NCBI GenBank assembly: GCA_030833265.1
Contig: JAURHO010000016.1
Span: 1-18,123 of the forward strand
Length of the DNA stretch: 18,123 nucleotides
Reading direction: 5' to 3'
Origin: Crocinitomicaceae bacterium
GTDB taxonomy: Bacteria; Bacteroidota; Bacteroidia; Flavobacteriales_D; Crocinitomicaceae
Under the pieces are notes generated by a model. That model was not told the DNA's origin. It made no database searches and saw only the letters and a list, made by a program, of their open reading frames with translations. The position numbers and the translations under genes are program-made. Positions 7,511 through 14,664 of the stretch are shown one piece after another. The first letter of the stretch is position 1. Each line of letters begins with the position of its first letter.

Positions 7511-8857
7511 ATGAGCGCACTGCCACCAGATTTCATTGACCGCATTCAAAACGATGCTTTTTATCCCGAAAATCTACTTGAATCCCTTGAAAAACAAGCG
7601 CCTACATCAGTTAGAATTCATCCAAGAAGAAAGAATACGCTCCATTTAACAGCTCCCGTTGCTTGGAACAATGAGGGTTTTTATTTAGCCGAACGACCCA
7701 GCTTTACCTATGACCCGCTATTTCATGCAGGGGCTTACTACCCACAAGAAGCAGGTTCAATGTATTTGCGCCAAGCGCTTGAAGCACTGAGCTTACCAGA
7801 AAATCCTGTCGTACTGGACCTCAGCGCCGCACCAGGCGGAAAGAGCACTTTAATTGCCGGTTTTTTGAATCAAAAAGGCATTTTAATTGCCAATGAAATC
7901 AATCGTTCTAGGGCTTATATTTTAGCTGAAAACTTAAGCAAATGGGGGTATTCCAATACCTTTGTTTGCAATCACCCCCCCGAAGAATTATCTGTACTGA
8001 ACGGCAAAATCGATGTCTTACTCATTGACGCGCCTTGTTCGGGTGAAGGCATGTTTCGCAAAGACCTCGCCGCCCGCAACGAATGGTCAGTTGCCGCTGC
8101 CGCTCATTGCGCTGTAAGGCAAGAACAAATCCTTGAAGACACCTGGTCTCTTCTCAAAGAAAATGGCTAATTGATCTACTCGACTTGTACATTTAATCCG
8201 GAAGAAAATGAAAACCTGCTTCAAAAGTTAATGTCAACGGAATTTGAAGCGACTGCTGTAAAGCTACCACACTTTGCAGGCCTGCGAGCAGACCGTTTTC
8301 AAATGGGCTATTACTTCTTTCCAGGCCAAACAGAAAGCGAAGGATTCTATATTGCGGTCTTTCAAAAGACGGGTGGAAATTCAAATCAAAGAAAAAAAGA
8401 CAAGGATAAAGGCAAATCCAAATCTGGACACGCTGCAAAACACACCGCTTTAAGCGCTGAACTTCCTTTGATACAACACATACCTCACTTCATTTGGTCG
8501 GAAACCGATCAATTACAGGCCACCACACCATTTGCATTTGAATTTTACCAGCAAATCAACGGACTGCACTGGCTCAAAAGGGGTTTACATCTTGCACAAC
8601 AATTTAAAAAATCATGGGCTCCTGCCTACGATTTAGTATACAGCCTCGACCTTCAATGGGAACTCCCAACGCTTGCTGTTGAACACGAAAAAGCTTTGCA
8701 AATATTACATGGCGAGAGCCAGACTTGCAGCGCCGAAGCGGGACATTATTTAATTACATATCAAGGACAGCACATCGCTATGGTCAAGCAATTGGGCCAG
8801 CGTTTCAACAACTTACACCCTACTGAATGGCGCATTCGTCATTTACCAAAGAAATAA
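7511..8857 (+). pseudogene. RsmF-like RNA (cytosine-5) methyltransferase gene interrupted by an in-frame TAA
   Basis: Read through the stop, the frame gives a complete RsmF/NSUN-type enzyme of about 448 residues that would methylate C5 of a cytosine in rRNA (or tRNA) with S-adenosylmethionine. The N-terminal piece (7511-8170) carries substrate-domain sequence, the SAM-binding motif DLSAAPGGKSTLIAGF (from residue 103) and DAPCSGEGMF with C176. The second piece (8171-8857) begins LIYSTCTFNPEENE, holding the catalytic Cys of the TCT motif. After a Lys-rich linker, a PUA-like C-terminal domain ends RFNNLHPTEWRIRHL. The stop at 8168-8170 falls where relatives have Leu in the GGLLIYSTC stretch, so a TTA to TAA change explains it. 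It separates the two catalytic cysteines, so the short product should be inactive. The ATG at 7511 is preferred to the TTG at 7505. Sequencing error, recent loss, or readthrough cannot be told apart. Confidence 0.82.
8168..8170 (+). other. Premature in-frame TAA in the RsmF-like gene
   Basis: The triplet TAA follows codons for KENG and precedes codons for LIYSTCT in the same frame. The following 228 codons contain no further stop and keep family motifs, so this is a single substitution and not a frameshift or decay of the whole gene. Confidence 0.85.
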
Positions 8858-8859
8858 GC

Positions 8860-9468
8860 ATGGAATTAGCATTTGCACACGAAAAACTGCTCAAGTACAT
8901 CTCGGATCGCGTTCAAATTACTGAAGCGGAAGCACAAATTATTAAAGACAAGTTTCACCTCCGAAAACTTTCGAAAAAGGACTATTTTGTAAGTGTTGGC
9001 AACACCAATTTCCAACAAGGATATGTCGTTGGTGGCGCGTTGCGCGTTTTCTACACCGATCCAAAAGGCAATGAACATGTCATGTATTTTGCTTTTGCTG
9101 ATTGGTGGGTGGGCGACCTCGCTGGCTTTCATTTCAACGAAGCAGCTACGCTGAGCGTACAAGCATTGGAGGACAGCTACATTTTAGAAGTTTCTAAATC
9201 CGATATCGAAGAAATGTACTTACAAGTACCGGCCTTAGAAAGACTTTTTAGAATCATGGCGCAAAGAACGCTGGCCGTGCTTCAAAAACGCTTTTTACTG
9301 ACCATCTCTTCACATGCCGAGGAACGCTATAAAGAACTCTTACAAAGACACCCGGGCATCGAACAAATTGTAGCACAACATCAAATTGCTTCCTATTTAG
9401 GCATCTTACCCGAGAGTTTGAGTAGAATGAAGAAAAAACTTTACGTATCTTCGCCAAACAAAAAATAA
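8860..9468 (+). CDS. Crp/Fnr family transcriptional regulator
   Basis: 202 residues from the ATG at 8860, two bases after the preceding stop. An in-frame ATG at 8827 would overlap the upstream gene by 31 bases and adds no conserved sequence, so it is not preferred. Residues about 20-115 form a cyclic-nucleotide-binding-like beta-barrel (FVSVGNTNFQQGYVVGGALR, WWVGDLAGF). A long dimerisation helix follows, then a winged helix-turn-helix ending IASYLGILPESLSRMKKKL. The canonical cAMP phosphate cassette with its Arg is absent, and the protein has no cysteine, so it is neither a typical CRP nor an iron-sulfur FNR; the ligand is unknown. It sits at the end of the pabB-tilS-RsmF-like run, and its targets cannot be deduced from the window. 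Confidence 0.88.
   Translation: MELAFAHEKLLKYISDRVQITEAEAQIIKDKFHLRKLSKKDYFVSVGNTNFQQGYVVGGALRVFYTDPKGNEHVMYFAFADWWVGDLAGFHFNEAATLSVQALEDSYILEVSKSDIEEMYLQVPALERLFRIMAQRTLAVLQKRFLLTISSHAEERYKELLQRHPGIEQIVAQHQIASYLGILPESLSRMKKKLYVSSPNKK
9446..9453 (+). promoter_or_regulatory. Imperfect -7 box upstream of the S46 peptidase
   Basis: TATCTTCG differs by one base from TAnnTTTG and is followed by CC, 18 bases before the peptidase ATG and inside the end of the crp-like gene. A TTTG at 9417-9420 lies 25 bases upstream, somewhat farther than usual. A separate promoter would make sense because the peptidase has its own strong terminator. Confidence 0.3.
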
Positions 9469-9471
9469 ATC

Positions 9472-11613
9472 ATGAAACAACTGAAAAGAATTTCTCTTGC
9501 CATCGCTTTATTCGTTGGTATTTTCGTCAGAGCTGACGAAGGCATGTGGTTTTTAATGTTTATCGACCGCCTGAACCACCGCGATATGCAAAAAATGGGT
9601 CTTCAACTTACTTCAGAAGAGATCTATAGCATCAACAACTCAAGCTTGAAAGATGCTGTCGTTCAATTCAATGGTGGTTGTACTGCCGAGCTTATTTCAA
9701 AAGATGGCTTACTCTTAACCAACCACCACTGTGGTTACGATGCCATCGCTGAGCTTTCAACACCTGAGCACGACTACCTCACAAACGGTTATTGGGCAGC
9801 AGACCACAGTCAAGAACTTAAGCCAAAGTCTTTATATGTGCGCTTCTTTGTTCGCATGGATGACTGCAGCAAACGCGTGCTTTCAAAAGTGTCTAAAAAC
9901 ATGACCGAGGCGGAACGCGAAAAAGCCATCCGTGAAGAAATTGCACTTATTGAGAAAGAAAACAGCGAAGGCGGAAAATACGTAGTAAACGTGCGCTCTT
10001 TCTTCCAAGGCAATGAATTTTACTACTTTGTTTACCAAGACTATAAAGATGTTCGCCTGGTAGGTACACCACCAAACAGCATCGGAAAATTTGGTGGCGA
10101 CACCGACAACTGGGAATGGCCACGCCACACCGGTGACTTCTCTATGTTCCGTGTTTACGCTGATGCCAACGGAAATCCAGCTGATTTTTCAAGCACAAAC
10201 GTTCCTTTACATCCAAAGCACCACTTACCTGTCAATATGAAAGGTGTTAAAGAAGGTGACTTCGCCATGATTTTAGGTTATCCTGGTCGTACTAACCGTT
10301 GGTTGCCAGCAGGTGGAATTGATCAAAATGTCAAGTATGCTTACCCAGCTTGGGTTGAAGCTTCTAAAACAGCCATGGATGCCATGAAAGTATACATGGA
10401 TAAAGACCAAGCTGTAAACCTAAATTACGCGTCCAAATATGCAAGAATTGCCAATTACTGGAAAAATCGCCAAGGCATGATTGACGCCTTAACAAAATTC
10501 CAGACAGCCGCTGCAAAAGCGAAAAACGAAGCCAAATTTGACGCTTGGGCCAATCTTCCAAAAAACAAAGCGACTTACGGGGATGTCATTAAAAACATCA
10601 ACGCTTACTATGCCGCTACCAATGACAAATCACGTCACGACAACTATCTTCAAATCTTGTTCAGAGGTTCAGAATATGCCGCTATTTCAAGAGGTTTGGG
10701 CGCACAACTGATGGCCTATGCTAAAGCGAGCGCAAACGAGCGTGCAGCCATGAAAGACGAACTGAAAGCAGCGATCGATGAGTTTTTTGCCAACAGCTAC
10801 GCTCCTGCTGAAATTGACATACTGATCAATGGCCTTAATCTTTATGCAGCCAAAGCGAACTATGAGCTCGAGCCAGGTATTCAGGCAATGTATGCCGATG
10901 GTTCAGTTGAAACGGAGGTTCGCGCCATGTTTGCGGTCTCTTTATTTGCTGCAAAAAACAGACTTTATGCTTTCTTAGAAATCCCGAATGCGGGCATGAT
11001 CGAAAACGATCCTTTCTTTGCCTTGTCTACTAACATCATCAAGCACTTAAACAAGCGCTCTGACGAACTCACACGCTTGACAGACGAATACAATAAAGCG
11101 TACCGTTTACTTGTGGCTGGTTTGCGCGAGTCTGGCCTTAGCACCATTCAATACCCAGATGCAAACAGCACTTTGCGTTTAACCTACGGAAAAGTGAGTG
11201 CTTTGCCTGCTGACAAAAGAAATGATGCAAAAGTCAATTACTACACAACACTTCAAGGCACCATCAATAAGTACAAGCCGAATGATCAAGAATTTGATTT
11301 ACCAAAGCGCCTTATCGAACTAAATGCTAAAAAAGATTTTGGGCCTTACGCTGACAAAGCAGGTTATATGCCAGTTAACTTCTTAACCAACAACGACATC
11401 ACTGGTGGTAACTCTGGTTCACCTGTCTTGAACGGTAAAGGAGAATTAATCGGCTTGGCCTTTGATGGCAACATCGAAGCGATGGCTGGCGATGTCATTT
11501 TTGACGAAAAACTTCAGAAAACAATTAACGTAGACATTCGTTACGTCTTGTTCATCATCGACAAATATGCAGGTGCCAAACACCTCGTTGACGAAATGAC
11601 TATCGTTAAATAA
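9472..11613 (+). CDS. S46 family dipeptidyl-peptidase, DPP7-type
   Basis: 713 residues, exported. The signal peptide is about residues 1-21 (cleavage VRA/DEGMW, the usual mature start in this family). S46 peptidases are periplasmic serine exopeptidases that remove dipeptides from peptide N-termini and feed amino-acid catabolism. Catalytic motifs are present: LTNHHCG with His85/86, FGGDTDNWEW with Asp at 210-212, and TGGNSGSP with Ser648. Eighteen residues after the serine is Gly666 in LAFDGN; Porphyromonas DPP7 has Gly there and DPP11 (Asp/Glu-specific) has Arg, so hydrophobic P1 preference is predicted. Phe664 matches the P2-specificity residue known for DPP7. The length equals that family's norm. 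It begins three bases after the crp-like gene and ends before a strong terminator. Confidence 0.95.
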   Translation: MKQLKRISLAIALFVGIFVRADEGMWFLMFIDRLNHRDMQKMGLQLTSEEIYSINNSSLKDAVVQFNGGCTAELISKDGLLLTNHHCGYDAIAELSTPEHDYLTNGYWAADHSQELKPKSLYVRFFVRMDDCSKRVLSKVSKNMTEAEREKAIREEIALIEKENSEGGKYVVNVRSFFQGNEFYYFVYQDYKDVRLVGTPPNSIGKFGGDTDNWEWPRHTGDFSMFRVYADANGNPADFSSTNVPLHPKHHLPVNMKGVKEGDFAMILGYPGRTNRWLPAGGIDQNVKYAYPAWVEASKTAMDAMKVYMDKDQAVNLNYASKYARIANYWKNRQGMIDALTKFQTAAAKAKNEAKFDAWANLPKNKATYGDVIKNINAYYAATNDKSRHDNYLQILFRGSEYAAISRGLGAQLMAYAKASANERAAMKDELKAAIDEFFANSYAPAEIDILINGLNLYAAKANYELEPGIQAMYADGSVETEVRAMFAVSLFAAKNRLYAFLEIPNAGMIENDPFFALSTNIIKHLNKRSDELTRLTDEYNKAYRLLVAGLRESGLSTIQYPDANSTLRLTYGKVSALPADKRNDAKVNYYTTLQGTINKYKPNDQEFDLPKRLIELNAKKDFGPYADKAGYMPVNFLTNNDITGGNSGSPVLNGKGELIGLAFDGNIEAMAGDVIFDEKLQKTINVDIRYVLFIIDKYAGAKHLVDEMTIVK

Positions 11614-11651
11614 AGCATTTACTTGTTGGTGCTTCCAACCAACTTGTAGAT

Positions 11652-11678
11652 AAAAGGGCCTCTTCGGAGGCCTTTTTT
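11652..11678 (+). terminator. Rho-independent terminator after the S46 peptidase
   Basis: A perfect six-base stem, GGCCTC (11657-11662) with GAGGCC (11667-11672), closes a TTCG tetraloop and is followed by six T. Four A upstream can pair with the T run and lengthen the stem. A weaker inverted repeat GTTGGT/ACCAAC lies just upstream at 11625-11643. Confidence 0.9.
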
Positions 11679-11706
11679 ATTGCCAATTAAAACGGATATT
11701 AATCTC

Positions 11707-11714
11707 TAACTTTG
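11707..11714 (+). promoter_or_regulatory. -7 box upstream of the MarC-family gene
   Basis: TAACTTTG matches TAnnTTTG, lies after the terminator and 14 bases before the ATG at 11729. A TTG at 11680-11682 is 24 bases upstream, slightly long for a -33 element. The region 11614-11728 holds only the terminator and this promoter. Confidence 0.5.
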
Positions 11715-11728
11715 TCAAAAATTTAGCA

Positions 11729-12316
11729 ATGGACTTTTTTAGCCTCATTAATTTTAAAGAAATCGCTACCGCTAGTATGGTTTTATTTGCTGTCATTGAT
11801 ATCATTGGCAGCATTCCGATCATTATCAACCTCAGGCAAAAAGTAGGACACATCGAATCAGAGAAGGCCAGTATTGTGGCCCTCTTGATCATGATTGTTT
11901 TCTTATTTATCGGGGATCAAATTCTGAGTCTGATTGGCATTGATGTCTATTCATTCGCTGTTGCAGGTTCTATTTTAATCTTCTTTATTGCCATTGAAAT
12001 GATTTTAGGCATCACCCTTTATAAAGATGACGAACCAGAAACTGCCTCAATTGTACCCATTGCCTTCCCTTTGATTGCTGGCGCAGGAACCATGACTACT
12101 TTGATGTCTATGCGCGCTGCTTATGCCGACATCAATATTATAATTGCCATTATCATCAATGTGGCGCTTGTATATGTTGTACTGAAACTTTCTGGTAAAA
12201 TTGGCGCTTGGCTGGGCAAAGGCGGCATTGGCATTATTAGAAAAATCTTTGGCATCATCTTGATGGCCATTGCCGTGAAGTTATTTACTGGCAATATTCA
12301 ACACTTATTTGACTAG
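11729..12316 (+). CDS. MarC family integral membrane protein
   Basis: 195 residues with six predicted membrane helices, the length and topology of MarC/YhgN proteins. Family motifs are LFAVIDIIGSIPIIINL near the N-terminus, FFIAIEMILGI in the middle, PIAFPLIAGAGTMTTLM in the fourth region and GIILMAIAVKLF near the end. The usual 'IDPxG' is IDIIG here. MarC proteins are inner-membrane proteins; the name comes from the mar region but the role in multidrug resistance was not upheld, and some relatives are annotated as neutral amino-acid transporters. The gene is a single unit, bounded upstream by a terminator and downstream by the convergent aroB gene with 15 bases between stops. The substrate cannot be inferred. 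Confidence 0.88.
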   Translation: MDFFSLINFKEIATASMVLFAVIDIIGSIPIIINLRQKVGHIESEKASIVALLIMIVFLFIGDQILSLIGIDVYSFAVAGSILIFFIAIEMILGITLYKDDEPETASIVPIAFPLIAGAGTMTTLMSMRAAYADINIIIAIIINVALVYVVLKLSGKIGAWLGKGGIGIIRKIFGIILMAIAVKLFTGNIQHLFD

Positions 12317-12321
12317 CCGCT

Positions 12322-12346
12322 GTGCTTAGTTTTAAGATTTAAGCAC
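12322..12346. terminator. Possible bidirectional terminator hairpin between MarC gene and aroB
   Basis: An inverted repeat GTGCTTA (12322-12328) with TAAGCAC (12340-12346) and an 11-base loop spans the gap between the convergent stops and runs into the last codons of aroB. The flanking GC/GC pairs could extend it past one mismatch. No clear T tract follows on either strand, so termination would be weak. Confidence 0.35.
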
Positions 12347-13399
12347 TGCTTTCAATTGAGCAAGATCAAAGCTTTGATTCAAAAGATAGGACCCTGGGCT
12401 TTTCAAAGCCGCGTAGCGCCATCGGTTATCTTGATTTTTCTTGTCTTGATTTAAAAAAGGCACTAACCCCATCGCATCCTGAGCAATTTCAGGAAGCGCG
12501 CTATAATTCGCCCTTACAAAATCAAATAATTCTTGGGCAGCATCTTGATCGAGTAAACCTTGTGCTTGTGCAATTTGAGCTTCGTAAGCCAAGCCCCAAG
12601 CAACTGCAACTCCATGAGCAATTGGCTCACTTTCCATGCAGCGTGCTTCAAATGCGTGCCCAAGGGTGTGCCCGAGGTTTAATACTTGTCTGACACCAAT
12701 TTCAAATGGATCTTGCTCGACAATATTGATTTTAACCTGAATGAGCTCCCACAAAAGCGCTGTAGAAAGTTGCTGCTTGTTTTCAATGGCAAAAGCGACA
12801 TCATTTTTATAGTGCTGCCAAAGATCGAGGCCACTAATTAAGCTATGCTTTAGCCCCTCGCCTAGGCCCGATAAATATTCTGGCCATGGCAGCGAATGTA
12901 AAAAACCAGGATCCATGTAAATATAGTCTGGTTGTTGAATGGTTCCGATGAGGTTTTTATAGCCCTTAAAATCGATGCCGTTTTTTCCGCCAATAGCTGC
13001 GTCAATCATGGCGAGCAAACTGGTGGGTAGCAAAATGCAATTGAGTCCGCGCTTATAGGTACTGGCCACAAACGCCCCTAAATCAGAAACGACACCTCCA
13101 CCGAGGCAAATGAGCAAGTCTTTTTTGGAAACTTCGTAGTCTGTGAGCAATTCCCAAAGTTGAAGGGCATAGTCAATTGACTTCGTTTCTTCACCCGGCG
13201 GAAGCACAATTACTTCGGCATGAGCAAGCTGCTCAAAGCTTGTCAGCAAGTATTCAAGGCAATGTTGCTGTGTGTTTTCATCAACGAGAATCAGGATCTT
13301 TTGAGCTGAAAATTGCGCGAGTTTTTGAGGGAAGCTACTTTCTGTGAGAGGTCCAAAATCGAGTTGGACAGAAGAACCTTGAAAACGCTGAATAGCCAT
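12332..13399 (-). CDS. aroB: 3-dehydroquinate synthase
   Basis: 355 residues from MAIQRF. A longer frame beginning at 13441 would add 14 non-conserved residues and is not preferred. AroB converts DAHP to 3-dehydroquinate, step two of the shikimate pathway, using NAD and a divalent metal. The motifs are complete: LPPGEETKS, LICLGGGVVSDLGAFVASTY with the NAD glycine loop, LLPTSLLAMIDAAIGGKNGI, GEGLKHSLI (metal-binding Glu and catalytic Lys), LNLGHTLGHAFE (metal His) and HGVAVAWGL (second metal His). The C-terminus (RWRYAALKSPGSYLL) is typical. It stands alone on the minus strand and is divergent from proline dehydrogenase; no other shikimate gene is adjacent. No -7 box is obvious upstream on its strand. 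Confidence 0.94.
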   Translation of the reverse strand: MAIQRFQGSSVQLDFGPLTESSFPQKLAQFSAQKILILVDENTQQHCLEYLLTSFEQLAHAEVIVLPPGEETKSIDYALQLWELLTDYEVSKKDLLICLGGGVVSDLGAFVASTYKRGLNCILLPTSLLAMIDAAIGGKNGIDFKGYKNLIGTIQQPDYIYMDPGFLHSLPWPEYLSGLGEGLKHSLISGLDLWQHYKNDVAFAIENKQQLSTALLWELIQVKINIVEQDPFEIGVRQVLNLGHTLGHAFEARCMESEPIAHGVAVAWGLAYEAQIAQAQGLLDQDAAQELFDFVRANYSALPEIAQDAMGLVPFLNQDKKNQDNRWRYAALKSPGSYLLNQSFDLAQLKAVLKS

Positions 13400-13449
13400 A
13401 GTGTAAAAATAAATAAAGTTCGGAGAATGCAACGAGTGCAAAAACCAAG

Positions 13450-13457
13450 TATTTTTG
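13450..13457 (+). promoter_or_regulatory. -7 box four bases before the proline dehydrogenase start
   Basis: TATTTTTG matches TAnnTTTG and is followed by four bases and then the ATG at 13462. No -33 TTG at standard spacing is evident. As for pabB, transcription from this box would give an mRNA starting at or next to the AUG. It lies in the 62-base divergent gap between aroB and this gene. Confidence 0.4.
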
Positions 13458-13461
13458 AAAC

Positions 13462-14664
13462 ATGATATCTTTCGACAATACTGAAATCGCTTTTCGATCC
13501 AAAAACAAAACAGATCTACAACGCGCTTATCTGCTTTTTAAAATCATCGGCTGGCCGCGTTTGGTCAAATTAGCCAAAGTAGCTACCCCTATTGCACTTC
13601 AAATCAAACTCCCAATTGAAGGCCTGATCAAAAAAACCATATTTAAACAATTTTGCGGCGGCGAGAGCATTTCCGATTGCCAAACAGCCATTCAAAATCT
13701 TGGTAAATTCAAAATCGGGACCATCCTTGACTACTCGGTTGAAGGAAAGACCCAAGATGAAGACTTTGAGGCAACAGCAGATATCATTATAGAAACCATC
13801 ATCAGAGCTACAAAAGATTCCAATATACCCTTTGCCGTATTCAAAATGACCGGAATTGCGCGTCATGACCTTATTGAACTGGCATCAGACAGAATTCGAG
13901 CGCAAAGAAAAGGCCAAGAGCTAGCCCCATTAACAGCCACCCAAGAACAAGAATTTGCCGCCATCCACAAGCGCCTTGATCGCATTTGCAAAGCCGCACA
14001 CGACAACGATGTTTCTTTATTCATTGACGCTGAAGAAACCTGGATTCAGACCGCAATTGACCAATGGACATTTGACATGATGCTCAGGTACAATAAAGAG
14101 TCTGACATCATTTTCAATACCATTCAAATGTACCGCCACGACCGACTTGCGTTTCTGAAATCAGAATTGGAACGCGCAAAGGCCGCACAAATTACCTATG
14201 GGGTCAAATTAGTGCGTGGTGCCTACATGGAAAAAGAAAGAGCCAGAGCCTTGGAATTGGGCTACCCCTCGCCTATTCAACCCGATAAAGCTGCAACCGA
14301 CCGCGACTACAACGCTGCCCTGAAACTCATTGTAACAAACCAAGATGTCTTCACTGTTTGTGCTGGCACCCACAATGAAGACAGCGCTTTACTCCTTACG
14401 CAATTAATGCAAGAAGCGGGCATCGAAAATGGATCTACCAACCATTACTTTGCGCAATTGCTCGGTATGTCAGACCATATTTCTTACAATCTTGCTGATG
14501 CCGGCTATATGGTAGCCAAGTACGTGCCTTTCGGGCCTGTTAAAGAAGTATTGCCTTATTTATTGCGCAGAGCAGATGAAAACACTTCTGTTGCCGGACA
14601 AACAAGCCGTGAACTCAGTTTATTGATCAAGGAGAAAGCCAGAAGAGCCCGCGCGAAAGCTTAA
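13462..14664 (+). CDS. Proline dehydrogenase (single-domain)
   Basis: 400 residues. A FAD-dependent beta-alpha barrel enzyme that oxidises L-proline to pyrroline-5-carboxylate, passing electrons to the membrane quinone pool. Signatures are present: FAVFKMTGIAR, LFIDAEETWIQ, YGVKLVRGAYMEKERARA (with the conserved KLVRGAY), VCAGTHNEDSA, YMVAKYVPFGPVKEVLPYLL and RRADENTSV near the C-terminus, the substrate- and FAD-binding end segment. It is monofunctional: no aldehyde-dehydrogenase domain is attached as in PutA, and no P5C dehydrogenase gene is adjacent. A short N-terminal part (1-90) matches the longer Bacteroidota form. The stop codon overlaps that of the convergent T9SS-cargo gene by four bases (TTAA), so their transcripts must overlap at the 3' ends. 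Confidence 0.93.
   Translation: MISFDNTEIAFRSKNKTDLQRAYLLFKIIGWPRLVKLAKVATPIALQIKLPIEGLIKKTIFKQFCGGESISDCQTAIQNLGKFKIGTILDYSVEGKTQDEDFEATADIIIETIIRATKDSNIPFAVFKMTGIARHDLIELASDRIRAQRKGQELAPLTATQEQEFAAIHKRLDRICKAAHDNDVSLFIDAEETWIQTAIDQWTFDMMLRYNKESDIIFNTIQMYRHDRLAFLKSELERAKAAQITYGVKLVRGAYMEKERARALELGYPSPIQPDKAATDRDYNAALKLIVTNQDVFTVCAGTHNEDSALLLTQLMQEAGIENGSTNHYFAQLLGMSDHISYNLADAGYMVAKYVPFGPVKEVLPYLLRRADENTSVAGQTSRELSLLIKEKARRARAKA

Noticed and set aside
7975..7981. C7 homopolymer inside the RsmF-like gene as a phase-variation tract
   Set aside because: The frame reads correctly through it (NHPPEEL) and seven C is short; the gene's break is a substitution elsewhere.
8387..8440. Lys-rich segment in the RsmF-like protein as a foreign insertion
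   Set aside because: Low-complexity basic linkers between the methyltransferase and PUA-like domains are plausible; nothing in the DNA marks an insertion.
8171..8857. Second half of the RsmF-like gene as an independent gene starting at TTG 8171
   Set aside because: It begins in the middle of the methyltransferase fold at the catalytic TCT motif and is in frame with the first half, so it is the remainder of one gene.
11625..11643. Inverted repeat GTTGGT/ACCAAC as a separate terminator
   Set aside because: No T tract follows; the adjacent UUCG hairpin with six T explains termination. It may be a minor accessory hairpin.
13400..13441. 14-residue N-terminal extension of AroB
   Set aside because: The added residues are not family-like and run into the divergent promoter region of proline dehydrogenase; MAIQRF fits the usual start.
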